DNA of 35,477 bases. It comes from Bacteroidota bacterium (GTDB lineage: Bacteria > Bacteroidota > Bacteroidia > Chitinophagales > Chitinophagaceae). Of the stretch, positions 25,701 to 32,142 are shown piece by piece; position 1 is the first letter of the stretch; every line of letters begins with the position of its first letter. The stretch is from positions 1 to 35,477 of the forward strand of contig JAEZDA010000026.1 of assembly GCA_023433345.1 (NCBI GenBank), read 5' to 3'. Below the pieces are notes generated by a model, which saw only the letters and a list, made by a program, of their open reading frames with translations, had not been told where the DNA came from and ran no database searches. Both the position numbers and the translations under genes were made by a program.

Positions 25701-27948
25701 CTGTTACGGGTGAACTTCCTGTATTGGTTGCGGTGAAGGCGGGAATATTGCCTGTGCCCGAAGCTGCAAGGCCGATAGAAGAATTACTGTTCGTCCAGCT
25801 CACCGACGCCGCTGCTGGCGTCGCACTAAGGTTAGATAGAGCTACATTCTCTCCTGCGCAAACTGTTTTATTAGCGGGCGTGGTAAAGGAAGGCGTTGGT
25901 GAAACCGAGATGTTTTGCGTTTCCGTTGTTGTGCCGCAGCTGTTCGTCACCGCCAATGTTATCGTTTGCGCCCCACCGTTATTAAAGGTCACCGGGCCCG
26001 GATTGGGGTTTGAGGAAGTGCCAGGTGCTCCTCCAGGGAAAGTCCACGCATATGTACTGCTACCATCTACATAACAAACAGCCGAAGCCGAGGGCGTAAA
26101 GGCCTGCCCCTGGCAGAGATTGGGTGGAAAGGCAGAGAAGCTCACAACAGGTTTTGATTTAACCGTGATGGTTTGGGAAGGCAGCTGTACCTGGCATAAG
26201 CCGCCCGGGCCAATGAGCGTTGGTGCAACAGTATATATACCCGGGTTAATAAATCGAAACGAAGGTTGAGCAGAGCTTACGCTGGTGGAATTTATATAGT
26301 TGAATTGCGAGGTAGCAGGAACACAACCACTCGTCGGTGAATAACTCACACTCCATTGATACCGGTATGTTCCGCATAGCGGTGAATTAATACTGGTTGT
26401 TGTTGATACATCTAATGGACCGCAACCATTGGTTTCGCTCAAAGTGAACGTACCTGCAGGAAGAGGGTTGACACAAATGATCTTTACAATTGAATCCTTT
26501 CCGCAATTGGAATTTCCGGTTTTAAGTTTGATTGCGTATGATCCCGGAGCGGTGAAATTCAATCCCAATACATCTGTACCCGAGGTCCAGAAATTCGTAT
26601 TAGGTGAATTGAGATCGGTTCCTAAGCTGCCGCTGGTAACTGTCCAACCGGTAGCCGGGCTTATACTCCATACTGATTTACCGGGCGTACATGTTCCGTT
26701 GTTGTTATTGCTGGCGCCACCGCCGGTGTTATTTAGTGTTACCGTGTTATTTACACATACGGTATCATGCGGCGATATGGTGAAGTCGGGATCAGGTTTT
26801 TCGGAAACGTAGATCGGCACCACAGTTACCACAGAACGGCTACATGGATTGGATGCTTCAATGGTGGCGGAAAATGAATTAGCAAAAGTTCCCCCGGATG
26901 TTCCGCAAGAGGTCACATTAAACTGATGTGTAACGCTATCTGGCGCGGGATGGTTGTAAGTTATAGGAGGAGTACCGTCGTTGAAAGTGACGGTATAGAT
27001 AGTTGCGGGCGGATTATTTATAAAACTGCTCACCTGAAAGGTAAGCGGCGTTCCTGAACAAATTGAACTGCTACCGGGGTTTGCAAATCCTATAGCGGGA
27101 TTGCTTCCCACAAAGATCTTGTAGACGCCGGTATCGCGGCAACCATTCTGGCCATTAATAATAAAAAGCAAAGTGAAGTTGCCAAGCGGATAGTCGTGAT
27201 CGATAGTGGTTAAAGAAGCTCCGTTGAAATCGGGAGTTCCATCGCCCCACTTTATTTGGTAGGTAGTGTTGGTAGCCTGCGTACTTGAATTATTCAGAAA
27301 GGAAAACGTTGCTGATGTTGCACCGCATTCAGTGAAGTATTGAAAGCCGCCATAAGTTGTGGGATTGTTTCCTATGAGTTGAGTTCCCGGCGTTTGGCGT
27401 GTAGTTATGGTTTGCACTGAAGATGCAGAACAACCAAAACTGTTGGTTGTTGTCAATCGGACCGAGAAAGATTGAGAGCCGTTGCCCGGGGTGCCCTCAA
27501 ATGTATGCAAGGGACTGTGTATGATACTTGCATTCGCAGAACCGGAAGTAGGATCATCAAAATTCCATAGAAAGTCAAGCCCCGAGGGTGAGCCGGTAAA
27601 AGCAAAGCTGATCGGCGAGTTAGAACAAGTGTTGCCCTGGTTAAACGTAAAAGCAGCCGGCGGATTCGGACGGTCTACTGCATTTACGGGACCTAATGTA
27701 TCGATGTTAGTGCCATCGATCAGTACGGCCTGGTAACGCCCGGCCGATGTAATGGTATACGTATTGTTCGTTTGGCCGGGAATTACAACACCATCTTTCA
27801 CCCAGCGAAATGTTCCAGAAAATCCCGTAATTGTTATTACGCGGGTATCGCCGGGGCAAAGATTAACTGTTCCTGATGGTGAGATCGTTTGGCTGAATGC
27901 AGAAAAAAAAGTACACACAAACAGTGTAATAAGTACACTTGTTCTCAT
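19792..27948 (-). CDS. Giant PKD/Ig-like adhesin with T9SS type B C-terminal domain
   Basis: Likely a surface-exposed, SprB-like adhesin exported by the type IX secretion system. From the ATG at 27948 it has 2,718 residues with a signal peptide (MRTSVLITLFVCTFFSAFSQ); an ATG at 27996 would add 16 charged residues. The N-terminal third holds mixed PKD/Ig-like domains. In the middle is an ordered array of three module types, N-F-I-I-F-I-I-F-I-N, with tryptophans of the I modules (WTGPGGF type) at 25014, 24765, 24237, 23988 and 23463. About residues 1745-2265 hold seven PKD domains with W(D/N)FG(D/N)G. The last 95 residues are the gliding-type sorting domain (FIPNAFTPDNDGINDIL, FNRWGEVVFE, GWDGKVRG, YVYTAEVICTNG, GNVSIIK). 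The PorP gene follows in the same operon. Confidence 0.95.
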   Translation of the reverse strand: MRTSVLITLFVCTFFSAFSQTISPSGTVNLCPGDTRVITITGFSGTFRWVKDGVVIPGQTNNTYTITSAGRYQAVLIDGTNIDTLGPVNAVDRPNPPAAFTFNQGNTCSNSPISFAFTGSPSGLDFLWNFDDPTSGSANASIIHSPLHTFEGTPGNGSQSFSVRLTTTNSFGCSASSVQTITTRQTPGTQLIGNNPTTYGGFQYFTECGATSATFSFLNNSSTQATNTTYQIKWGDGTPDFNGASLTTIDHDYPLGNFTLLFIINGQNGCRDTGVYKIFVGSNPAIGFANPGSSSICSGTPLTFQVSSFINNPPATIYTVTFNDGTPPITYNHPAPDSVTHQFNVTSCGTSGGTFANSFSATIEASNPCSRSVVTVVPIYVSEKPDPDFTISPHDTVCVNNTVTLNNTGGGASNNNNGTCTPGKSVWSISPATGWTVTSGSLGTDLNSPNTNFWTSGTDVLGLNFTAPGSYAIKLKTGNSNCGKDSIVKIICVNPLPAGTFTLSETNGCGPLDVSTTTSINSPLCGTYRYQWSVSYSPTSGCVPATSQFNYINSTSVSSAQPSFRFINPGIYTVAPTLIGPGGLCQVQLPSQTITVKSKPVVSFSAFPPNLCQGQAFTPSASAVCYVDGSSTYAWTFPGGAPGTSSNPNPGPVTFNNGGAQTITLAVTNSCGTTTETQNISVSPTPSFTTPANKTVCAGENVALSNLSATPAAASVSWTNSNSSIGLAASGTGNIPAFTATNTGSSPVTATITVTATLNGCVNTDTYTITVNPRPQAPAAANVAYCLNETATALSATATAGNTLLWYTTSSGGTGAASAPTPATTTAGSTNYYVSQVNTASGCESARTIVTVTVNPIPSIGGVTPVNPTLCGTANGGFNITGLSANTSYNVQYTSSAGVQNVTLTSSGSGVIAVTNLAAGNYSDISVSLAGCRSNILGPVSLTPPSAPAAPTAGNSGPVCGGQTLNLTASAVAGATYAWTGPGGFTSSDQNPTRPNALPAYSGTYSVTVTVSGCTSPAASTTVVVNPTPVITSVSSNTPVCEGQSISLQSSTSFAGALTYAWTGPAGFTSADEDPVRANAALAHSGNYTLVITATTGSCASAVSTTAVVVNEQPEITGITAVQPNLCNSATGSITIAGLTTGNAYTIRYTKGGVAQAPLTLTATAPGIVTIPTLTAGTYAGFTVEINGCSDTDPQTIVLADPNPPNAPTIVPFSTLCSGQTLTLSASTSSPGTASYQWNGPAGFSSTQQNPTITNISTTQAGSYSVVAIIDGCTSPSTSVTVVVDSTPTAPVIISNSPVCSGQSINLSATTTFAGVITYAWTGPGGFNSADPTPSIPNASSANGGNYQLIITAQQGGCVSPSATANVTVNITPNITGSSSANPTQCNTPTGSITLSGLIAASSYVVNYTTSLGPVSTNITANGAGEVIISGLTAGTYGNVYVQLNNCSSNTVGPFNLSDPNPPAAPTVSSNSPICIGQDIQLQVSTSEPGVPTFSWTGPDGFVSSSTNPLITNATTANGGTYQVTVTINSCTSPAASTVVVVNQLAAGPGVVSPVEYCINTPAIALTATPAAGSPLTWYTTATGGTGSATAPVPSTTTAGTTNYYVSQTNSFGCEGAREEISVIVHPDARAVINPVDTIGCPAFNITGSNINLQTFPAQNGIYEWYADNVLIGTGTTFPGYTIANENDSVTIKLKTISPFGCRADSVSQKFYTYKLPHPSFELIDTVGCGPLDVQVLNTTPDISLFTYFWDFGNGQTSTAEQPGTITFQPNPQSGDTIYTVRQQIFSICDTITVTHTLRVKSKPKALFSPSRTTGCSPMLVNFVNTTRGFGTNFKWDFGDGATLATNNTNDVQHTYNSGLVDTFTVKLIAENECGSDTAQFDLVIAPNNINLNFNMNGPDAFGCAPHVVPFINNTVGASIYNWDFGDGNVLSTTRGVDTVTHAFINPGTYTESMTAVNSCTDTTATRIIEVFPRPQASFTKDRDNVCIGQQVQFTNTSGSATSYLWNFGDGRTSTLVSPAHTYTASGTYTVKLFIFRLNAPGNICSDSTEQIVTVSSELPGSFTMSDSTSTCVPLTVTFVNQNRPSVSAVWDFGDGNTGAGDSISHTYQFAGIYTVSLIVRDAGGCTYRSSRQVRVNGTSGTFSYAGGFVCHPDQTRFEATGLNIDSLVWNFGDGTIMTTNQRVVFHQYNDPGVYIPSVTLKNNAGCQYPVAGIDTIKVDKIISGFTVQLQKSCGVTKVVFTDTSSVFFGKQLVSWNFGDGNTGSGVSVSHDYFATGDYEIEMIVVGNSGCRDTVRTIVPIHVNNIPDVTIVADTERCTRENVLFMAAIASADSVNHIQWRINNGATGSGEQFTYSFASPGNYTVRLITGTVNGCFDTAFHNITIRQSPVITASNNQRICLGNSVPLTATGALSYQWSPVEGLSCTSCATPLASPVVTTPYVVTGTNAVGCTSTDTVVVTVIQPFSMSVSPSDSICIGQSANLMASGASTYTWTPSITLNSGTISNPVATPTATTTYRVVGHDGFNCFSDTAFVVVGVGQYPTVRLGPDVTLSTGTELPLNTTVTNGPIRDWVWTPSEDLSCDDCPLPIATIRNTGEFRVLVRTHYGCEARDTIKVKAFCHDAQVFIPNAFTPDNDGINDILMVRGTGIVSVKSFRIFNRWGEVVFERSSFPPNNPAYGWDGKVRGKVGGPDVYVYTAEVICTNGTPFFYKGNVSIIK
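23463..25338 (-). repeat. 259-residue higher-order repeat inside the adhesin
   Basis: Equivalent tryptophan codons of the I modules are 249, 528, 249 and 525 nt apart, so the F-I-I unit repeats every 777, 777 and 774 nt. Equivalent F-module cysteines (25338, 24570, 23793) are 768 and 777 nt apart. The DNA copies are diverged, not identical. Confidence 0.75.
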
Positions 27949-28014
27949 AGCAGTTGCTGGTTTTGGTTCTACGCAGGCATGATCTATCCCACGCATTTTT
28001 AACTAAGGGAGCGC

Positions 28015-28031
28015 CAAAGTAGTAAACTTTG
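28015..28031. promoter_or_regulatory. Inverted repeat upstream of the adhesin operon
   Basis: CAAAGT and ACTTTG form a perfect 6-bp inverted repeat around a 5-nt spacer. On the minus strand the first arm is part of TACTTTG, a -7-like element with one spacer base too few, 18 nt before the ATG at 27996. It may be promoter, operator or chance. Confidence 0.3.
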
Positions 28032-28117
28032 CAAAAAAATCATATTGATTTGAATTATATTTTGATGAAAGGGATGAATTGAGGGATGTGGGTGATGAGT
28101 TGTGGGATACCACTTGT

Positions 28118-28207
28118 GGGTTTGGGGTTGGGGGTTTTGGGTTGTGGGTTTTGGGTTGTGGGATGTGGAACTAGAGATTTTGAATGTTGGATGTTGAATG
28201 CTGAATA
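28118..28207. repeat. Heptanucleotide tract (GGGTTNT, then TTGAATG type)
   Basis: Seven uninterrupted heptads at 28118-28166 (GGGTTTG, GGGTTGG, GGGTTTT, GGGTTGT, GGGTTTT, GGGTTGT, GGGATGT), a short break with an ACTAGAG word, then four more at 28180-28207 (TTGAATG, TTGGATG, TTGAATG, CTGAATA). It lies between the adhesin promoter region and the left end of the IS element; 28060-28117 is similarly G/T-rich and irregular. Confidence 0.7.
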
Positions 28208-28235
28208 ACGACCGATCACCCCATTAAGCTGAGAA

Positions 28236-28258
28236 TGCTCAATTAACTGTGTCAATTT
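28236..28258 (+). repeat. Left terminal inverted repeat of the IS element
   Basis: Begins TGCTCAATTAACTGTGTCA; it matches the complement of 29489-29511 except at three positions. Confidence 0.75.
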
Positions 28259-28281
28259 AAAATTATTTAAATTGATATAGA

Positions 28282-29508
28282 ATGAAAAAAGAAAAATTCG
28301 ATTTTGAATCGTTCGTAAAGCAGGCTGGCGAGCAACTAAGATCTGGCAAGCCTCTAACCGGTGCTGATGGGGTTTTTACACCATTGCTGAAGAAAGTGCT
28401 TGAAGCATCACTTGAGGGAGAGCTTGATGCTCATCTGGAAGAAACGCGTAAAGGGGAAAAAAACAGGCGGAACGGCCATGCTCAAAAAAATATCGCGAGC
28501 TCTTTGGGAAGCTTCGATATTTTTTCGCCTCGCGACCGCAATTCAAGCTTCGAACCCCAAACGATTGGCAAACGACAGCGTGTGATCAGTGAAGACATTG
28601 ATCGTAAAATACTAAGCCTGTTTGGTTATGGCCTGTCGTATGGCGATATTCAAAAACATCTTAAAGAGATGTATGACTTTGACATCTCTGATGGAACATT
28701 GACGGCTATTACAGATCGTTTGCTACCTGAGATCAAGGAATGGCAGCATCGTCCTTTGGAGAGTGTTTATCCTGTCATCTGGTTGGATGCAATACACTTC
28801 AAAGTTCGCCAGGATGGTGTAGTTAAAAGCAAAGCCATCTATTCCATTCTTGCGGTAACAACTGAAGGCCAAAAGGAAGTAATTGGGATTTATTTTGGAG
28901 AAACGGAAGGAGCTTCCTTTTGGCGAAGCGTATTACATGATCTGAAAGCGCGTGGCATCAAGGATATCTGCATAGCATGCATCGACAATCTAGCAGGGTT
29001 TGCACAGGCGATTGAAGACATGTTCCCCAAAACCGATGTTCAACTTTGCCTTGTACACCAGATGCGCAACTCAATGAAATACATGGTATGGAAAGATCAA
29101 AAAGCGTGTACAAGAGATCTCAAAAAGATTTACAATGCGGTGAATAGCGAAATGGGATTGCACTATCTGGATGAAGCTGAAAAGCAATGGGGAGGTAAAT
29201 ATCCAATCATTTTTAAAAGTTGGCGCACACACTGGGAAAGGTTAAGCCGGTTCTTCGACTATCCCACTGCCCTCAGGAAAATAATTTATACAACCAATCC
29301 TATTGAAAGCTATCACCGAATGGTTCGTAAGGTGACCAAAACTAAAGGATCATTCAGCTCAGAAGATGCAATCGTAAAACAAATATATCTTGCAACCCTA
29401 AATGCCAATACTAAATGGGAGGGTCAGATGTATGGCTGGGCGCATGTGAGGTCGGCGTTAATAAACCACTTCGGTGATCGCGTTCTAAAAAATGACACAC
29501 TTAAATGA
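28282..29508 (+). CDS. IS256-family transposase
   Basis: DDE transposase that cuts and joins the element ends. The 408-residue protein is intact. The catalytic acids are D169 (VIWLDAIHFKV), D235 (IACIDNLAGF) and E342 (TTNPIESYHRMVRKVTKTKGSF), each in the usual Transposase_mut context, with the conserved C-terminal helix-rich region present. An N-terminal region of about 110 residues (LEASLEGELDAHLEETR, KNRRNGH) is also typical. The stop codon TGA (29506-29508) lies inside the right inverted repeat, so the coding region reaches the element end. No frameshift is seen; the element may be active. Confidence 0.95.
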   Translation: MKKEKFDFESFVKQAGEQLRSGKPLTGADGVFTPLLKKVLEASLEGELDAHLEETRKGEKNRRNGHAQKNIASSLGSFDIFSPRDRNSSFEPQTIGKRQRVISEDIDRKILSLFGYGLSYGDIQKHLKEMYDFDISDGTLTAITDRLLPEIKEWQHRPLESVYPVIWLDAIHFKVRQDGVVKSKAIYSILAVTTEGQKEVIGIYFGETEGASFWRSVLHDLKARGIKDICIACIDNLAGFAQAIEDMFPKTDVQLCLVHQMRNSMKYMVWKDQKACTRDLKKIYNAVNSEMGLHYLDEAEKQWGGKYPIIFKSWRTHWERLSRFFDYPTALRKIIYTTNPIESYHRMVRKVTKTKGSFSSEDAIVKQIYLATLNANTKWEGQMYGWAHVRSALINHFGDRVLKNDTLK

Positions 29509-29511
29509 GCA
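29489..29511 (-). repeat. Right terminal inverted repeat of the IS element
   Basis: On the minus strand begins TGCTCATTTAAGTGTGTCA; it contains the transposase stop codon. Confidence 0.75.
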
Positions 29512-29535
29512 GACCCCGGAAGGTGCCCAATACAG

Positions 29536-29612
29536 ACTAACGACTACCCACTACAGTCTACAGACTACCGACTACAGACTACCGACTACCAACTACCAAC
29601 TACCAACTATCT
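29536..29612. repeat. Heptanucleotide tract (ACTANNN), 11 units
   Basis: Eleven consecutive 7-nt words in strict register, ten of them beginning ACTA (ACTACCA three times in a row, ACTACCG and ACTACAG twice each, plus ACTAACG, ACTACCC, ACTATCT; one TCTACAG). The last word, ACTATCT, supplies the first five bases of the -7 promoter element of the next gene. Confidence 0.8.
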
Positions 29613-29615
29613 TTG
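29608..29615 (+). promoter_or_regulatory. -7 promoter element (TATCTTTG) of the GT9-tsaC operon
   Basis: Exact TAnnTTTG match ending 4 nt before the GTG start at 29620, so the transcript would be leaderless or nearly so. The region for a -33 element is occupied by the heptad tract and has no TTG. Confidence 0.5.
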
Positions 29616-29619
29616 CTCC

Positions 29620-30618
29620 GTGCAAAAATTACTGATCATACAAACTGCCTTTATTGGCGATGTTGTGCTAGCAACATCCATTGTTGAGAAGTTGCATCAT
29701 TGGTTCCCGGACGCACAAATTGATGTACTCGTTCGCAAGGGAAATGAATCATTGCTTCTGAATCACCCCTTCATTAATAAAACTCTTGTGTGGGATAAGA
29801 GATCAGGCAAATGGAGGACCTTATTGAAGATGGTTGGCGAGATGAGGCAGAGGAAATATGACATGGTTATAAACCTTCAACGCTTTTTTTCAACAGGCTT
29901 AATGACAGTTTTATCCGGAGCAAAAGAAACCCGCGGTTATGCTAAAAATCCAATGAGTGCCGGCTTCACCAAAAAGTTCCCGCATGTTATCGATCCAAAA
30001 AAATCCGTTCACGAAATTTCCCGTATAAACGAACTGATTAAAGACCTGACTGACGAAAAAGTGTTTCGTCCTAAATTGTATCCATCTGGTAAGGACGAAA
30101 TAAAAGTAGGTCCTTTCATAACTGAGCCCTTCATTACGATAACGCCATCCAGCGTGTGGTTTACAAAACAATATCCTATTGAAAAATGGGCTGACCTCAT
30201 CAGGCAACTTCCTTCTCACCTCAACATTTACATTCTGGGAGGAAAGGACAATGTTGAAGAAGCAAATGATCTTCTGCTGCGGGCCGGCAGAAAAGAAGTT
30301 ACAGTGCTCGCTGGCGAGCTTTCTTTTCTTCAATCCGCTGCATTAATGAAGCATGCAGTAATGAACTATGTGAATGACAGCGCCCCGCTTCATTTCGCAT
30401 CTGCGGTGAACGCCCCGGTTACCGCGGTTTTCTGCTCCACGATTCCGGGCTTCGGTTTTTATCCGCTGGCAGATAATAGTATCATTGTTGAAACGCGCCT
30501 TGATCTTGAATGCAGGCCTTGTGGACTTCATGGCCGAAAAGCCTGCCCATTGGGACATTTCAAATGCGCCTACACAATAGAAACGCAACAACTCTTAAAT
30601 TCGCCTGATGCAAATTGA
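29620..30618 (+). CDS. Glycosyltransferase family 9 (heptosyltransferase-like)
   Basis: GT9 enzymes add sugars, often heptoses, to the lipopolysaccharide core from nucleotide-activated donors at the inner membrane's cytoplasmic face. The 332 residues begin with the typical KLLIIQTAFIGDVVLATSIVEKL, followed by WFPDAQIDVLV and, in the C-terminal half, ITITPSSVWFTKQYPIEKWADLI and the nucleotide-binding region VNDSAPLHFASAVNAPVTAVF. The C-terminus has a cluster of four cysteines (CRPCGLHGRKACPLGHFKC), a feature seen in many GT9 proteins. The start is GTG at 29620, since the conserved first strand begins there and no ATG is close. It overlaps tsaC by 11 nt. The acceptor is unknown. Confidence 0.93.
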   Translation: MQKLLIIQTAFIGDVVLATSIVEKLHHWFPDAQIDVLVRKGNESLLLNHPFINKTLVWDKRSGKWRTLLKMVGEMRQRKYDMVINLQRFFSTGLMTVLSGAKETRGYAKNPMSAGFTKKFPHVIDPKKSVHEISRINELIKDLTDEKVFRPKLYPSGKDEIKVGPFITEPFITITPSSVWFTKQYPIEKWADLIRQLPSHLNIYILGGKDNVEEANDLLLRAGRKEVTVLAGELSFLQSAALMKHAVMNYVNDSAPLHFASAVNAPVTAVFCSTIPGFGFYPLADNSIIVETRLDLECRPCGLHGRKACPLGHFKCAYTIETQQLLNSPDAN

Positions 30619-31177
30619 TGACGACATAGCGGAATGTGTTCGCGTTTTAAAAAAGGGCGGAACCATCCTCTACCCAACAGACACTGTGTGGGGAATCGGC
30701 TGTGATGCTACCGACAGCCATGCAGTTGAAAAGATCTTCGCAATTAAAAAAAGAAATGAAGAGAAGAGCATGATCATTCTTCTCGCTGATGAAAGTGAAA
30801 TTCTAGACTATGTTGATCATGACAACCCTGCTGTGTATGATTTCATACAGGGGGTGAGAAAGCCCGTGACAATCATTTACAGCCGCGCAAAAAACCTCGC
30901 TCATAATGTTATAAATAAAGACGGAAGCGTAGGGATACGGATCGTGGAAGATCAGTTTTGCAAAAGAATGATCAGGGAATTTGGCAAACCGGTGGTTTCC
31001 ACCTCATCTAACGTTAGCGGTTACCCGCCGCCGGGTATTTTTGCAGACATCGACCGGCAGATCATCGAAGGCGTCGACTATGTTGTAAAACACCGCCAGG
31101 AAGAAACAGTTCGCGCGATACCAAGCAGTGTTATCAGAATTAATGATGACCAGTCATTCACCATCCTCCGACCATGA
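30608..31177 (+). CDS. tsaC: L-threonylcarbamoyladenylate synthase (TsaC/Sua5/YrdC family)
   Basis: Makes threonylcarbamoyl-AMP from threonine, bicarbonate and ATP, the first step of t6A formation at position 37 of ANN-decoding tRNAs. The 189 residues match the YrdC fold: VLKKGGTILYPTDTVWGIGCDATD, IFAIKKRNEEKSMIILLAD, RKPVTIIY, DGSVGIRIV and KPVVSTSSNVSGYPPPGIF. It is of the short YrdC type with no Sua5 C-terminal domain. Its ATG lies inside the end of the GT9 gene (11-nt overlap), so translation is probably coupled. It converges with the outer-membrane barrel gene. Confidence 0.95.
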   Translation: MQIDDDIAECVRVLKKGGTILYPTDTVWGIGCDATDSHAVEKIFAIKKRNEEKSMIILLADESEILDYVDHDNPAVYDFIQGVRKPVTIIYSRAKNLAHNVINKDGSVGIRIVEDQFCKRMIREFGKPVVSTSSNVSGYPPPGIFADIDRQIIEGVDYVVKHRQEETVRAIPSSVIRINDDQSFTILRP

Positions 31178-31211
31178 AATAAAACAACTCTTAATTTTCG
31201 CCAGGCTTATT

Positions 31212-31787
31212 TTAGAAGCGGAACCCTGCTCCGATCTGAATGGTTTGGCTTTTCCATTTCTCCCGGTTATCAATATCATTCAAATTACTCAATCCCACAC
31301 CATAACGGCCGTATATCATGAGCTTTGATATATTCAATTGCAGCCCGGCATGCAAACTAAAATTCCCCTTACTGAATGCTTCGCGGCCATTTTCTACCAG
31401 CGAAAGGTTTTGGTTGATCACCGCGGCAAATTGCGGACCTGCCTGTACCGAAACAAATTTATTTGCCCGGTAGTTCAACATCAATGGGATCTTTAAAGTA
31501 GTGAGTTTGATTTCAGAAAGATTGTCGAAGTTGTAGAGGTCCCTGAAGTTGCTGCTTGTATCTAAATTAACCTGCCCGAATAAAACCTCGGGTTGAATCG
31601 CCCATTTTTCACCGATACCAATTTCCGCAAACCCACCCAACTGGTAGCCAAAAGCAAATTGTTCTGTAAAAGACCTGCCATCTAATTTGAGAAGATCGGC
31701 TCCCCCTTTTATCCCAATTCTAAAATTCTGCGCAGATGCGCTGCCTAAAGCTGAAATTAACAGTGTAAGGAAGAATAATTTTTTCAT
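31212..31787 (-). CDS. Outer-membrane beta-barrel protein (PorT-like domain)
   Basis: Function unknown; small eight-stranded-type barrel as in the OMP_b-brl_2/PorT domain family. The 191 residues comprise a signal peptide (MKKLFFLTLLISALGSASAQ), then NFRIGIKGGADLLKLDG, YQLGGFAEIGIGEKWAIQPEVLF, LKIPLMLNYRANKFVSVQAGPQF, and terminal strands ending in GAGFRF with the C-terminal phenylalanine typical of barrels. Alternating hydrophobic residues run through the strands. It is monocistronic; a 355-nt gap separates it from the divergent helicase gene. I do not claim it is PorT itself. Confidence 0.88.
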   Translation of the reverse strand: MKKLFFLTLLISALGSASAQNFRIGIKGGADLLKLDGRSFTEQFAFGYQLGGFAEIGIGEKWAIQPEVLFGQVNLDTSSNFRDLYNFDNLSEIKLTTLKIPLMLNYRANKFVSVQAGPQFAAVINQNLSLVENGREAFSKGNFSLHAGLQLNISKLMIYGRYGVGLSNLNDIDNREKWKSQTIQIGAGFRF

Positions 31788-32142
31788 AAGTAACTTTTGA
31801 AGTGTTGTGCCAATTCATTTCAAGTTATATGCCATTAGAATTCAGACCTGAGGATTTATGTTAAGAATGTTATAATTGGATGAAAAGAACAACCTGAACA
31901 AATACAGTAACGCAGATGATCTTTATTAAAAATGATTACGAGGCAATTATTTAACGATATGGATAAGGATTTTTTCGTAGCTTCGCGGCGCATTTACTGA
32001 AATTGCATGAATGCCCAGTTGCAGTTGACGTGTTTTTAACATCAGGCCTCTCTCTATCAACCGCCCGCAGCATTACATGTGACCATTAAAGCCACGTGTT
32101 ATGCATTTGCATTACGGTGTTTTTACAAAATTAAATTAAACA
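31788..32142 (+). promoter_or_regulatory. Divergent intergenic region and probable long leader of the helicase gene
   Basis: 355 nt with no gene. TAGCTTCG at 31978-31985 is one base off TAnnTTTG; if it is the promoter, the helicase mRNA has a leader of about 150 nt, as is usual for cold-shock DEAD-box genes. Inside, ATGC (32101-32104) and GCAT (32109-32112) form a small hairpin extended by CGT/ACG after an internal loop. I see no riboswitch I can name. Confidence 0.35.

Larger units (their letters stand above)
28236..29511 (+). mobile_element. IS256-family insertion sequence, apparently complete
   Basis: An intact transposase is bounded by imperfect terminal inverted repeats (28236-28258 and 29489-29511; 20 of 23 positions match). 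The element is about 1.28 kb. The outermost boundary could lie a few bases further out on each side. I find no 8-9 bp target duplication in the flanks. Heptad tracts lie on both sides (28118-28207 and 29536-29612). Confidence 0.82.

Noticed and set aside
19925..27982. Many open frames on the plus strand across the adhesin gene
   Set aside because: They are antisense shadows of a single 2,718-codon gene with clear domains; none has a recognisable domain of its own.
28220..28235. Target-site duplication of the IS element
   Set aside because: The bases outside the left and right repeats share no 8-9 bp direct repeat under any boundary I tried.
29536..29612. CRISPR array
   Set aside because: The period is 7 nt with no spacers and no cas genes nearby.
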